Assembly: GCA_013042835.1 (NCBI GenBank)
Contig: JABDPJ010000137.1
Span: 1-32,923, forward strand
Length of the DNA: 32,923 bases
Direction: 5' to 3'
DNA from: Lysobacterales bacterium
GTDB taxonomy: Bacteria; Pseudomonadota; Gammaproteobacteria; Xanthomonadales; SZUA-36
Under the pieces are notes generated by a model, which saw nothing but the letters and a program-made list of their open reading frames with translations, ran no database searches and had not been told where the DNA came from. Position 1 is the stretch's first letter. Every line of letters begins with the position of its first letter. Both the position numbers and the translations under genes were made by a program. This document shows positions 1 through 8,595 of the stretch, in pieces.

Positions 1-1183
1 GCAGAACGGTGATCAACGCCATGGCTGCAAACACCACCACGTCAAGCCTGAGCCCGGTGAGAAAGCCCAGTCCGGATGCAAGGCGTTCGGCAAGGCCTGA
101 ATCCACCACGGCTGAACCCAGCGACAAGCCCCCGGCCACCAGCATTAGCGTATCCCACGGCAGACCACGAACGTGCGCCGCGCCCATGACCTGGGTCATC
201 GTCAGGCCAACAATGGGAACCAGGGAAATGGCGACCACGTGAATGCCGTGCAACGGTGTGGTCATCCACAGGGCAATGGTAGCCAGCGATAGCATCGTGA
301 CGATGATCCGGTCACGTTTTTCCGGCAGTGCCGGCTCTTCCATGGCACTCATGTCGAGCTTGATTTCCATCGCTTTGGCCGGGTATCTCCGCAACAGGAA
401 ATACCAGCCAATGACCACCAGCAGCAGCGCCACCGGCACACCCAGAAGCATCCACTCGATAAAGTCGATGGTATGGCCAGCCTCGGCCGCTGCGCCTGCT
501 GCAATGGCGTTAGGCGCGCTGCCGATAATCGTGCCCATACCTCCAACCGAAGCAGCCAGCGGAATGGCGATCAGCAGGGCCTTGCCGAAAGGCTCCTGAT
601 GCCCCATCTGGCGCACAAGTGGCAAGACAGCGCCGACCATCAGCACGGCGGTGGACGTGTTCGAGATGAACATCGAGGCGACGGCGCTGACCAACATGAT
701 GGCCAGCAACACGCGTTCCGGCCGTCTACCGGCCGGTTTGATTGCCAGGGCGAACAGCCGCCGGTCAAGCCCGGTCCGCGACAGGCCCTGCGCCATGAAA
801 AAGCCACCGAGCATCAACCAGATGACAGGGCTTGACCAGGTGTTCAGGTAAGGCGAGGTGTCCCAGGGCTCGGTCATAATCAGCGGAGTTCCTAGTGCGA
901 ACACCAGGTAACCCATGATGAGCAGACCCACGGCAAATGCCGGCACCGCCTCCGTGATCCAGAGGCCGACAGCCACGAGGAAAATGAACAATACCGCACG
1001 TTCCTCCGGAGGCAGTGAAACGGTGAGGGTATTCCAGATGGCGACCGCCGCGATGGTGACCAGGATAAAAAGCAGGAACCGTCTTAACGCGTACCTCTTG
1101 CCTGGTTGCAGAATTCGGAAGGCAGCGCGACGGCTATCGCGATAACCGATCTTGGTGGACAGGTTTTTATCCTGTTGCGTCAT
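1..1183 (-). CDS. DASS/SLC13-family sodium:anion symporter (3' end outside window)
   Basis: Only the first 394 codons are present; the gene runs off the left edge. The start ATG follows an in-frame TGA directly (TGA-GCA-ATG), with an AAGGA-type ribosome site upstream. The protein is strongly hydrophobic with many membrane segments. It has two DASS hallmarks: a Ser-Pro-Val-Ile motif before a Gly-Gly-Phe-Phe segment (residues ~118-129) and the Ser-Asn-Thr sodium/substrate clamshell motif at residues 174-176, followed by Thr-Ala. A Gly-rich segment with an Asn-Ala-Ile turn follows near residue 215. The family moves dicarboxylates, citrate or sulfate with Na+ across the inner membrane; the substrate cannot be told here. 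The charged N-terminal extension of about 35 residues is cytoplasmic. It ends 35 bp from the 3' end of the next minus-strand gene and is probably a separate short transcript or read-through unit. Confidence 0.88.
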   Translation of the reverse strand, partial: MTQQDKNLSTKIGYRDSRRAAFRILQPGKRYALRRFLLFILVTIAAVAIWNTLTVSLPPEERAVLFIFLVAVGLWITEAVPAFAVGLLIMGYLVFALGTPLIMTEPWDTSPYLNTWSSPVIWLMLGGFFMAQGLSRTGLDRRLFALAIKPAGRRPERVLLAIMLVSAVASMFISNTSTAVLMVGAVLPLVRQMGHQEPFGKALLIAIPLAASVGGMGTIIGSAPNAIAAGAAAEAGHTIDFIEWMLLGVPVALLLVVIGWYFLLRRYPAKAMEIKLDMSAMEEPALPEKRDRIIVTMLSLATIALWMTTPLHGIHVVAISLVPIVGLTMTQVMGAAHVRGLPWDTLMLVAGGLSLGSAVVDSGLAERLASGLGFLTGLRLDVVVFAAMALITVL

Positions 1184-1217
1184 TGCTCAGTCCTTGCTCA
1201 AGCCTCGGCCGTGGCGA

Positions 1218-3704
1218 TCAATTGCCAATGGGTGAACCCGGAGGCGCGGACTGCACCTTGCCTGGCGGTACCCTGGACGGGTCATTTTTCAGTGTAGCAA
1301 TGTTCAGGCGTGCAAACCTGTAATGTGCGGCCCACTCAGCTTCCAGGCGGTCTGGCTTCTGCTTTGCCAGGAACGCATCCAGTTTCTGTATCGAATGGTA
1401 TGCCTGTGCACGTAGTTCGGGGGCAGCATCGGCGTCACTGGTGAGCTTCAGCAGGCGTTGCAGAAACTGGTTGCCCGCAAGGCGCTGAATGGCTCCGTTG
1501 ATACCGGACTGTCTTGCATCGAACCAGCATGATTGCGCCATTGCATCGAGCACTTCAGGGAATCCCGGCATTGACGCGTCGCTGGCATGAAAGGCGTTCA
1601 TGCGCGCAGCGCGATGCGGGTTGATCAAGACATCCAGAGTCAGGCTGATTGCACTGGCAGCGGGCGACAGAGGGTCAAATACGGTGCCGGTATCGCGGCT
1701 GAATGACTCGCGTCCCAGGCCATGTCCGGGCGGTCGCGGTGGGATGCTGTCCAGCAGAGACTGCGGCAGCGCAAGCAAATCAGGTTCCAGCGTGTTGACC
1801 AGCATATCAATGGCCGCCTCTTGCCTTGCGGCGTCGACCGTCACCGGTGTTGCCTGACCGTCAGCCCGCATACCGTAGGTGAAGTACTGTCCGCCGATAA
1901 GTTTGCCGACCGCTTGAATCTGGAACCTGTGTAACAGGTATATGGGCACCAGCGACTCTTCGATGCTGGCCAGCGGTCTGCCCGGCCGGATGTTGCGTTC
2001 GCCAAAGTTGGCCAGCGCCACAGAGCGTACCTTGAGCAGGTGCTCGAGTTCTGCCATTGCATCCTTGCCGTTGTCCCAGAGGTTACCGAACGGGTGGGCG
2101 CTGCCAGAGTCGCGGGAATGTTCATCAGCGACGTAGAGCAGACCAGAGGCAATGGTCTCTTCGATGATCCTCTTTCTTTCGGCGTCCTCGTCAAACGACT
2201 CCGGAAAGTCCTGGTAGGCATACAGAACTGTGCGCTTGTCCCATGCCCCGATACCCGTGCTATAGGCGTCGGAAAGGTCCAGGCCGCCTTCGCCGTCAAA
2301 ACGGATCAGCGGGAACGGGTAGTCCATCACCGACGAGCGGTCGTCGACGCTGGCGGCGAAATTGTGTTCCATGCCGAGCGTATGACCCACCTCGTGTGCG
2401 GACAGCTGGCGGATACGCGCCAGGGACATTTCCAGCATTGTGTCCGGCAACTGGCCGTCCGTGTACGGCGCCAGCAAGCCTTCTGCAATCAAGTAGTCCT
2501 GACGCACGCGCAGTGAGCCGAGGCTGACATGTCCCTTCAATATTTCACCGCTGCGCGGATCCACCACGGATGATCCATAGGACCAGCCCCGCGTGGAGCG
2601 GTGTACCCATTGGATCACGTTGTAGCGAACGTCCATGGGGTCGGCTCCCTCAGGCAACAGCCTGACCTGGAAAGCGTCGCGGTAACCGGCGGCCTCAAAG
2701 GCCTGGTTCCACCAGCTTGCACCCTCCAACAGCGCCGAGCGGATCGGCTCCGGCGCACCCGGGTCGAGGTAATAGACGATGGGCTCGACGGCTGCGGAGA
2801 TATCCGCCTGCGGATCCTGTTTTTCAAGTCGATGGCGTCGACCATAAAGTACCTGTACCGGTTCACCGACCGGTACGGCGTAGTCCGTAAAACCGTTGCC
2901 GCCTGGCGAGCCTATGATGCCGGCCCGGGGGTCAAAGGGCAGTGGTGTGTAGTTATCATCCGGCAGGCGGATGAACGAGTGGTGCAGGTGCACGGTAACT
3001 GAGGTCGCGTCCGGAACGACGGTCGACAAAATGTCGCTGACCACTTTACCGTCGTCATTGTATTTTCTCTCGCCGGAATAGCTGACGATGGCTTCCACCT
3101 CGGTGTTGTCAGGAAATGCCATGGTGCGCGGCAGGAAAATGGCTGAACGTGTCGGATCAGGCTGGTAACTTCCCTGTTGTGCGCGGTTGAGCCGCGTGGA
3201 AATGCCATGTGCATCACGCAGGAAAAAATCCGTGGCATCGACAAGCACCGAGCCGTTGGATTCAGCCACCCGTTCAAAGCCCCAGACCACTGAACGGGCG
3301 AATGAACTGTCGACCGCCATCAGTTCAGCGGCGTCATCGGAACTGGCCCGGTATCGGGTGTTATTTTCGATCAATAAAACTTTCGGTCCGGAACGGAAAA
3401 ACTCTACCAGGCGTGTGGCCCCCAGTTGCCCCCGGTCCAAACCAAGGTCATTGGAACCAACCCCGCGCGCCATGGAGGATTGGTAGATAATCTCCTGTCC
3501 CATGTTGTCGATCCGCAGCAGGAGGCGACCTTGTCTCTCGTCCCAGTAAAGATCCAGAAACCCCGGCATATGAACAAGGCCACTGGTTTTTTCCTTGATG
3601 CTGACAGCTTGTTCCCCGACGTCGCCGGTTTGTTTGGCAAACGCAAATTGAGAACCCATCAAGAGAACAAAACAGGCGGTGAGCAGGTTTCTGGCGAGGT
3701 GCAT
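1218..3704 (-). CDS. Secreted zinc-dependent metalloprotease (DUF5117/DUF4953 type)
   Basis: A protein of 828 residues from the chosen ATG. An upstream ATG at 3776 in the same frame would add 24 residues ahead of a clean signal peptide, so 3704 is preferred: basic N-region, then a hydrophobic core ending near Ala-Phe-Ala at residues 21-23. The N-terminal half matches the DUF5117 type. The catalytic zinc motif is HEVGHTLGMEHNF at residues 437-449 (ligands His437, His441, His447; base Glu438), with a downstream Ser-Val-Met-Asp-Tyr Met-turn near residue 459. This is the extended HExxHxxGxxH metzincin-like form. It is probably an envelope or periplasmic endopeptidase of unknown substrate. The gene is divergent from the beta-propeller gene, sharing about 230 bp of upstream DNA. 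Family-level call is confident, substrate unknown. Confidence 0.88.
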   Translation of the reverse strand: MHLARNLLTACFVLLMGSQFAFAKQTGDVGEQAVSIKEKTSGLVHMPGFLDLYWDERQGRLLLRIDNMGQEIIYQSSMARGVGSNDLGLDRGQLGATRLVEFFRSGPKVLLIENNTRYRASSDDAAELMAVDSSFARSVVWGFERVAESNGSVLVDATDFFLRDAHGISTRLNRAQQGSYQPDPTRSAIFLPRTMAFPDNTEVEAIVSYSGERKYNDDGKVVSDILSTVVPDATSVTVHLHHSFIRLPDDNYTPLPFDPRAGIIGSPGGNGFTDYAVPVGEPVQVLYGRRHRLEKQDPQADISAAVEPIVYYLDPGAPEPIRSALLEGASWWNQAFEAAGYRDAFQVRLLPEGADPMDVRYNVIQWVHRSTRGWSYGSSVVDPRSGEILKGHVSLGSLRVRQDYLIAEGLLAPYTDGQLPDTMLEMSLARIRQLSAHEVGHTLGMEHNFAASVDDRSSVMDYPFPLIRFDGEGGLDLSDAYSTGIGAWDKRTVLYAYQDFPESFDEDAERKRIIEETIASGLLYVADEHSRDSGSAHPFGNLWDNGKDAMAELEHLLKVRSVALANFGERNIRPGRPLASIEESLVPIYLLHRFQIQAVGKLIGGQYFTYGMRADGQATPVTVDAARQEAAIDMLVNTLEPDLLALPQSLLDSIPPRPPGHGLGRESFSRDTGTVFDPLSPAASAISLTLDVLINPHRAARMNAFHASDASMPGFPEVLDAMAQSCWFDARQSGINGAIQRLAGNQFLQRLLKLTSDADAAPELRAQAYHSIQKLDAFLAKQKPDRLEAEWAAHYRFARLNIATLKNDPSRVPPGKVQSAPPGSPIGN

Positions 3705-3938
3705 GGTTATCCAGCCGTATAGTCGTTTTACAAGGTGGCATATCTTAGCCGAAAGTTGGCTTGCAGGCTTGATCAATTGGCCAGAACAGGCAGTCAGATG
3801 GCATTTTCGTGGAACTAAACCCAGCGCTTCCCGGTCGCAACTTGTAAGGGGTGAATACAGGTTCGACCTGAAACTGAAAAGTGATAAAATTCAGTTTGTG
3901 GGATTGTTGCCTGCAGCCATTTACCCAGGGTGACCGCC

Positions 3939-5705
3939 ATGATCGGATTAACGCCTTTCTCCAGCCTTTCGGATTTCTTTTTTGTTACAAAACCGCACCA
4001 TCCTGCCGGTTTGTTCAATCACCGCCTGCACATGTTTACACTCGCGGCCATCAGCTTGTTGATGATTTCCGTCCCGGTATTGGCCCAGGATCAGCTTGGC
4101 AATGACATCCTCGGTGAGGCGGCCTATGACGCGCTTGGCAGTTCGGTGTCGCTGTCGGCCGATGGCAAGCGCCTGGCAACCGGCGCGCCAGGTAGTGACT
4201 CCACGGGTTTTGATGCCGGCCAGGTTCTTCTCTACCAATGGTCAGGGACGGATTGGAACCGGATGGGCGGGGATATCGGGGGTGAAACGGCATATGACCA
4301 GTCAGGCAGTTCTCTGTCCCTGTCGATGGATGGTGAGCGGGTGGCCATCGGTGCACCGGGCAATGATGGCAATGGATTCGATTCCGGAAGCGTGCGCGTT
4401 TTCGAGTGGACGGGGACCGACTGGACTCAGCTTGGCGGCGATATCCGCGGCGAAGCAGCTAATGATGAATCAGGCGCATCGGTCGCGTTGTCCGCAGATG
4501 GCTTGCGACTGGCTGTTGGCGCCCCCAAAAATGACGGCAACGGCATTGACTCCGGTCACGTCCGCATCTACGAGTGGTCCGACGGCAGTTGGGAACAGTT
4601 AGGTGATGATATTGACGGTGAGACATTCGGGGATGAATCCGGCTGGTCGGTAGCACTGTCTTCAAATGGTAACCTGATCGCTATTGGTGCAATGAAAAAT
4701 GACGGTGGTGGAATTGAAGCGGGTCATGCGCGCGTCTACCAGTGGTCAGGTTCTGAATGGGAACAACTCGGCGGCGACATTGACGGCGAAGCTATCGCGG
4801 ATGAATCAGGCTCTTCGGTGTCGTTGTCATCACGGGGCGACTACCTTGCCGTCGGTGCACACAAGAATGACGGTAATGGAATTGACGCCGGCCATGTGCG
4901 TATCTACCAATGGTCGGGTAACGCCTGGAATCAGCTTGGTTCCGATATTGACGGTGAAGCGTTTGGTGACAATTCCGGCTGGTCGATCTCCCTGTCCGCG
5001 GATGCAAAAAACCTCGCCATCGGAGCGCCCAACTATAACGGCAACGGTATAGACTCGGGACACGCGCGATTGTATCAATGGTCGGATATGACCTGGACAA
5101 AGACCGGCGCCGACATCGATGGCGCTGCCTTTGGTGACAAGGCGGGTTGGTCCGTGGCGCTCTCCACCTACGCCAACAGGCTGGCCGTCGGATCGCCATT
5201 GAATATTAACGATAATGGCATCGAGGCGGGTGAGTTGCGTGTTTTCGATATCAGCACGTTCAACCCATTCAGTATGAATCCCGGTCTCAACGACGCCTGG
5301 TACAACCCGGTAACCAGTGGGCAGGGTTTCTTTATCAATGTATTTCCGGACCTCGGTGTGGTTTCGCTGGCATGGTTCACCTACGACACCGAACTCCCGC
5401 CCCCGGATGCGGTTGCCAACCTCGGTGACCCGGGCCACCGCTGGCTGACGGCCCTGGGTCCGTTATCCGGCAGGCAGGCCACCATGCAGATCGAGATGAC
5501 ATCGGAGGGGCTGTTCGATACGGCGACAGACATTATACGCACGGATCCACCTGGTTCTGACGGCACGATTGTGCTGACTTTCTATGGCTGTAACGCCGCT
5601 ACCGCTGAATACGATATACCGTCGATCAACCGCAAGGATACGGTTTACCTGCAGCGCGTCGCCAATGACAATATCGTGCTGTGCGAGGCTTTGAGCGCAG
5701 ACTGA
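3939..5705 (+). CDS. Secreted seven-repeat beta-propeller protein with unnamed C-terminal domain
   Basis: No enzyme motif is visible. The body is seven tandem 56-residue repeats, each with a Gly-Glu-Ala...Asp/Ser-Gly opening, a Ser-Leu-Ser strand, Gly-Ala-Pro, an Asn-Asp-Gly-Asn-Gly-Ile-Asp turn resembling FG-GAP/integrin Ca-binding loops, and an aromatic Tyr-Gln-Trp-Ser strand. Seven units fit one closed seven-bladed propeller. The last ~145 residues form a distinct domain (Gly-Leu-Asn-Asp-Ala-Trp-Tyr, Gly-Gln-Gly-Phe-Phe, Leu-Ala-Trp-Phe-Thr-Tyr) with two Cys near the end; I associate it with Woeseia/Wenzhouxiangella-like secreted proteins. A hydrophobic stretch ending Val-Leu-Ala-Gln is the signal peptide. 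ATG 3939 has an AGGG ribosome site 8 nt upstream but leaves a 31-residue N-region; ATG 4032 would start at the signal peptide but lacks a basic N-region and a good ribosome site. Start therefore uncertain. Likely extracellular binding or adhesion role. Confidence 0.82.
   Translation: MIGLTPFSSLSDFFFVTKPHHPAGLFNHRLHMFTLAAISLLMISVPVLAQDQLGNDILGEAAYDALGSSVSLSADGKRLATGAPGSDSTGFDAGQVLLYQWSGTDWNRMGGDIGGETAYDQSGSSLSLSMDGERVAIGAPGNDGNGFDSGSVRVFEWTGTDWTQLGGDIRGEAANDESGASVALSADGLRLAVGAPKNDGNGIDSGHVRIYEWSDGSWEQLGDDIDGETFGDESGWSVALSSNGNLIAIGAMKNDGGGIEAGHARVYQWSGSEWEQLGGDIDGEAIADESGSSVSLSSRGDYLAVGAHKNDGNGIDAGHVRIYQWSGNAWNQLGSDIDGEAFGDNSGWSISLSADAKNLAIGAPNYNGNGIDSGHARLYQWSDMTWTKTGADIDGAAFGDKAGWSVALSTYANRLAVGSPLNINDNGIEAGELRVFDISTFNPFSMNPGLNDAWYNPVTSGQGFFINVFPDLGVVSLAWFTYDTELPPPDAVANLGDPGHRWLTALGPLSGRQATMQIEMTSEGLFDTATDIIRTDPPGSDGTIVLTFYGCNAATAEYDIPSINRKDTVYLQRVANDNIVLCEALSAD
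4113..5255 (+). repeat. Seven tandem 168-bp coding repeats
   Basis: Seven in-frame units with a 168-bp (56-codon) period lie inside the beta-propeller gene; the last is shortened to 45 codons. Units 3 to 6 are the most alike at protein level. At DNA level they are diverged mainly at third positions, so this looks like an old, selected amplification rather than fresh slippage. Confidence 0.9.
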
Positions 5706-5738
5706 CAACGCCTGGCAGGGTGCCGCAACAACTCCTGC

Positions 5739-6497
5739 TCACAAAACTGTCAACGGGAACGTTTCGTTGGTGGCCATTGGAATTGTTTTGCAGGCGCTCA
5801 AGTCGATATCGACACCTGCCGCGTTAAGCGCCAGCGCTACCTTGTAACGCCGGTTTACGGCCACCCGCCAGAATTTCCAGCTGCCGGCATCGTCGTCCAA
5901 ATCCGCGTGCACCTGGAAGCCATCGAGCCTGTCGTCTCTGAACAAAAAGGTGAACTTGTCCAGCGGTATGGCAAGGCCGAGGCCGCGCGCCTTGATATAG
6001 GATTCCTTCAGCGTCCAATAATCGAAAAACCGTTGCTTTTGCCTGGCTGCCGGCAAGTTGCGAATTTCATCGATCTCCTGCGGGGAAAAATAGCTGGCAA
6101 GACTGTCCATATCCGTACGCGTGGACCTCTCCGTGTCCTCCGTGTCCACACCGATGTCGTAACCCCGCACGATGGCGCAGACGATCAATCCCCGCGTGTG
6201 GGAGATGTTGAACCTGACCGGGACTTCCACCTCCGGATGTTCAATATCCGGCTTGCCATAAGCGCTGGCAGTGAATTTCCAGGTGACCGGATCAACGGGG
6301 AAAAATGTCGACAGGCTGCTGCGAATCAATGCGCGGGTCACCAGGTACTGATGACGATGGCCTGCATAATAAAAACGGGCCATTTGCGCTGACTCGGCTT
6401 CGCTCAACAGGGATTCGTAACGCCGCAGCAATTTCCGGTCTGATATTTGTTCGGGAAAGGAAAAAAAGAGATGAACCCGGTGGCTGGTCAGTTCCAT
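5739..6497 (-). CDS. 4'-phosphopantetheinyl transferase (Sfp/HetI type)
   Basis: Transfers the phosphopantetheine arm of CoA to a conserved Ser of carrier proteins, with Mg2+. Length 252 residues, normal for the Sfp class. Visible signatures are Phe-Asn-Ile-Ser-His-Thr (CoA-binding), the metal-binding Ile-Gly-Val-Asp-Thr-Glu-Asp, and Trp-Thr-Leu-Lys-Glu-Ser-Tyr-Ile-Lys (the WxxKExxxK motif). Start ATG has an AGGTG ribosome site about 6-7 nt upstream. It is the last gene of the operon that begins with the acpXL-like carrier protein, 76 bp after the acyltransferase. The simplest inference is that it activates that carrier, possibly because the housekeeping AcpS does so poorly. It could also serve other carriers elsewhere. 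It is convergent with the beta-propeller gene, with only 33 bp between stops. Confidence 0.93.
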   Translation of the reverse strand: MELTSHRVHLFFSFPEQISDRKLLRRYESLLSEAESAQMARFYYAGHRHQYLVTRALIRSSLSTFFPVDPVTWKFTASAYGKPDIEHPEVEVPVRFNISHTRGLIVCAIVRGYDIGVDTEDTERSTRTDMDSLASYFSPQEIDEIRNLPAARQKQRFFDYWTLKESYIKARGLGLAIPLDKFTFLFRDDRLDGFQVHADLDDDAGSWKFWRVAVNRRYKVALALNAAGVDIDLSACKTIPMATNETFPLTVL

Positions 6498-6573
6498 TTC
6501 AGCACCTGAAGGGCTTCAATGCCTGAGGCAAGGCTCTGCCTACACCGCATCCTGTATGTGCCGGACGCAAAAA

Positions 6574-7491
6574 TCAGCCCCAGCGGCGATGCATCCAAAG
6601 CCATTGCTCAGGATATTCCCGCACCCAGTCTTCGATCACGCTGGTGATGAGTTCCGTGGCGCCCCGAATGTCGATGTCGCCATCTTCATCGCGGGGCAAA
6701 ACGAGTTCGTCGGTGATTTCAAGACGGTAACGGCCGTTGGGCAAGCGAATGCTGCGGGCGCCGTGAACAGGGCAGTTGTAACGCCGCGCCAGCTTGGCCA
6801 GCAGGGTATTGGTGGGTGCATCGTGGCCAAAGAATGGCACCTTGATGCCGCGGCGAAACTTCTGATCGACGAGCAATCCCACGTGCTCATTGTTTTCAAG
6901 AGCCCTCACCAACTGGAACGAAGCCCCGGGACCCGATGCGATCAGGTTGGTTTCAAGTTGCTGACGCGCCTTGGCAACGTGCTTCGCAGCATATTTGTTG
7001 TTGGGCTTTCTGAATAACGATTTGACCTCGAGGCCATACTTGGCAGCGACCATGGGCAGTAATTCAAAATTGGCGATATGACCGGTGAAAAGCAATGCAG
7101 GCAAGCCATCATCGCGCAGTTTTAAGAATTGCCCGGCGTTCACGATTTCAAAACGATCGGAGGTTTCGAGGTCTCCCGCCAGGTCGAAAATTTCATCGGC
7201 GTAGACATACTCAGTCAACGATCTGGCCATTTGCGCCCAGTTTTCGCTGGCGAGTTGCTGGCGCTCCTCGAGGCTCTTCTCGGGAAAGGCAAGCGCCAGG
7301 TTGTCCATGACGATCCTGTGACGCCAGATTTTAGGCCCCAACCAGCGAGCAAAACGCTCGAACAGCCTGGCCGCACGCTCCATCGGAATAAGCCGCAGCA
7401 TTTTCAGGGACAGGAAAACAAACTGGGCGGAAAACCAGTCGCGAACCGCCAGGATGAATTGCAGGAACCGGTAACGCAGCGGCAATTTCAT
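6574..7491 (-). CDS. lpxXL: Lipid A-type acyltransferase (LpxL/HtrB family, LpxXL-like)
   Basis: A 305-residue member of the lysophospholipid/lauroyl acyltransferase family. The catalytic H-x4-E motif is His138...Glu143 in Gly-His-Ile-Ala-Asn-Phe-Glu. The family C-terminal Trp-Leu-Trp-Met-His-Arg-Arg-Trp is intact and ends the protein. The N-terminus is hydrophobic and amphipathic, consistent with inner-membrane attachment facing the cytoplasm. In rhizobia the acyltransferase at this position, LpxXL, moves the very-long-chain acyl group from AcpXL to lipid A; that role is inferred here from synteny. It sits 46 bp after the MDR dehydrogenase and 76 bp before the phosphopantetheinyl transferase, all on one strand. 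An ordinary late lipid A acyltransferase is the alternative, but its setting inside an acyl-synthesis operon argues against that. Confidence 0.88.
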   Translation of the reverse strand: MKLPLRYRFLQFILAVRDWFSAQFVFLSLKMLRLIPMERAARLFERFARWLGPKIWRHRIVMDNLALAFPEKSLEERQQLASENWAQMARSLTEYVYADEIFDLAGDLETSDRFEIVNAGQFLKLRDDGLPALLFTGHIANFELLPMVAAKYGLEVKSLFRKPNNKYAAKHVAKARQQLETNLIASGPGASFQLVRALENNEHVGLLVDQKFRRGIKVPFFGHDAPTNTLLAKLARRYNCPVHGARSIRLPNGRYRLEITDELVLPRDEDGDIDIRGATELITSVIEDWVREYPEQWLWMHRRWG

Positions 7492-7537
7492 TCAGGTGAC
7501 CCCGGATTTGCGGGTGCCTGCCAGAGTACAATCATGG

Positions 7538-8563
7538 TCAAAGCGTAACGATAATTTTGCCGAATACCTGGCGGTTTTCGAGCCTTTCGAGCCCTTCACC
7601 GATCTTTTCCATGGGAATTTCCAGGTCGATCACCGGCTTGACGGTTCCATTGGCGAGTTTTTCAAGTGCGTTGTGGATGTTGCGCATGGTGCAGCCGAAA
7701 CTACCGATCAGGCGCAACTGCCGTTGAAACAGCTGGAACAGGTTGATTTCAGCTTTGATACCCGTGGTTGAACCACAGGTGACCAGCCGTCCGCCGATTT
7801 TCAGTGAAAACATGCTGCCCTCAAAGGTATCGACGCCAACGTGTTCAAAGACCACGTCCACACCCTGCTTTTTGGTCAGTTTACGCAGGCGGCCTTCGAA
7901 ACGGTCGGTGTTGTAGTTGATGGCGTGATCGGCGCCGAGGTCCAGCGCCTGTTGGGCCTTTTCATCATTGCCCACCGTGGTATAGACCGTGCAATCGATG
8001 GCTTTGGCAAGTTGGATAGCGGCAGTGCCGATACCGCTGCCACCGGCCTGGACGAGGATACTCTCGCCGTGCTGGAGTTTCGCGTTATCGAACAGCATGT
8101 GTTCAACCGTGCCGAAGGTTATCGGTGTGAGTGCTGCGGCAACCGGGTCGAGGTCCTGCGGCGCTGTTACGAAAAGGCGGGCTGGAAAATTCATCATTTC
8201 CTGGGCGAAACCGTCGATATGAAATCCGAAGACGCCGTTGACGTTTTCACACAGGTTGTCACGGCCCTCAATACAGGGCTTGCAGGTGCCGCAGGTGTTG
8301 GCCCCATAAAGCGCGCCGACCTGGCCGACATGCAAATCTTTGACGTTTTTGCCGACCGCAACGATTTCGCCGGATGCTTCCGCGCCGACGGTTATGGGCA
8401 GTTCGCGCTTGGCAAAAGCCATGCCGCGCCAGCCCCATACATCGATATGATTGAGCGCGACCGCGCAAATCCGGACCTGTATTTCATCATCACCCGGAGG
8501 GGGAGGGGCGTCCACCTCGGTAATCCTCAGGTCACGTTCTCCGAAATTTCGTAATGCTCGCAT
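7538..8563 (-). CDS. Zinc-containing MDR-family dehydrogenase/reductase (adh2XL-like)
   Basis: 341 residues, medium-chain dehydrogenase/reductase superfamily. It has the structural-zinc lobe with four Cys (C-x2-C-x2-C-x7-C within Thr-Cys-Gly-Thr-Cys-Lys-Pro-Cys...Leu-Cys) near residues 91-105 and a nucleotide-binding Gly-Gly-Ser-Gly-Ile-Gly near residue 176. In the rhizobial very-long-chain fatty acid locus an MDR protein, named for alcohol dehydrogenase, occupies the same place. No FabI/FabV/FabK-type enoyl reductase is in the operon, so this protein may supply the enoyl-reduction step. Alternatively it oxidises or reduces the omega-1 hydroxyl of the chain. A GGTGA ribosome site precedes the ATG. 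Chemistry is not fixed by the sequence. Confidence 0.87.
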   Translation of the reverse strand: MRALRNFGERDLRITEVDAPPPPGDDEIQVRICAVALNHIDVWGWRGMAFAKRELPITVGAEASGEIVAVGKNVKDLHVGQVGALYGANTCGTCKPCIEGRDNLCENVNGVFGFHIDGFAQEMMNFPARLFVTAPQDLDPVAAALTPITFGTVEHMLFDNAKLQHGESILVQAGGSGIGTAAIQLAKAIDCTVYTTVGNDEKAQQALDLGADHAINYNTDRFEGRLRKLTKKQGVDVVFEHVGVDTFEGSMFSLKIGGRLVTCGSTTGIKAEINLFQLFQRQLRLIGSFGCTMRNIHNALEKLANGTVKPVIDLEIPMEKIGEGLERLENRQVFGKIIVTL

Positions 8564-8595
8564 GGTCAGTTCACCGCCAGGTCTAAGAAGGGTTG

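Noticed and set aside
7841-8554. 237-residue open frame antisense to the MDR dehydrogenase
   Set aside because: Mirrors codon bias of the real gene on the other strand; no recognisable domain.
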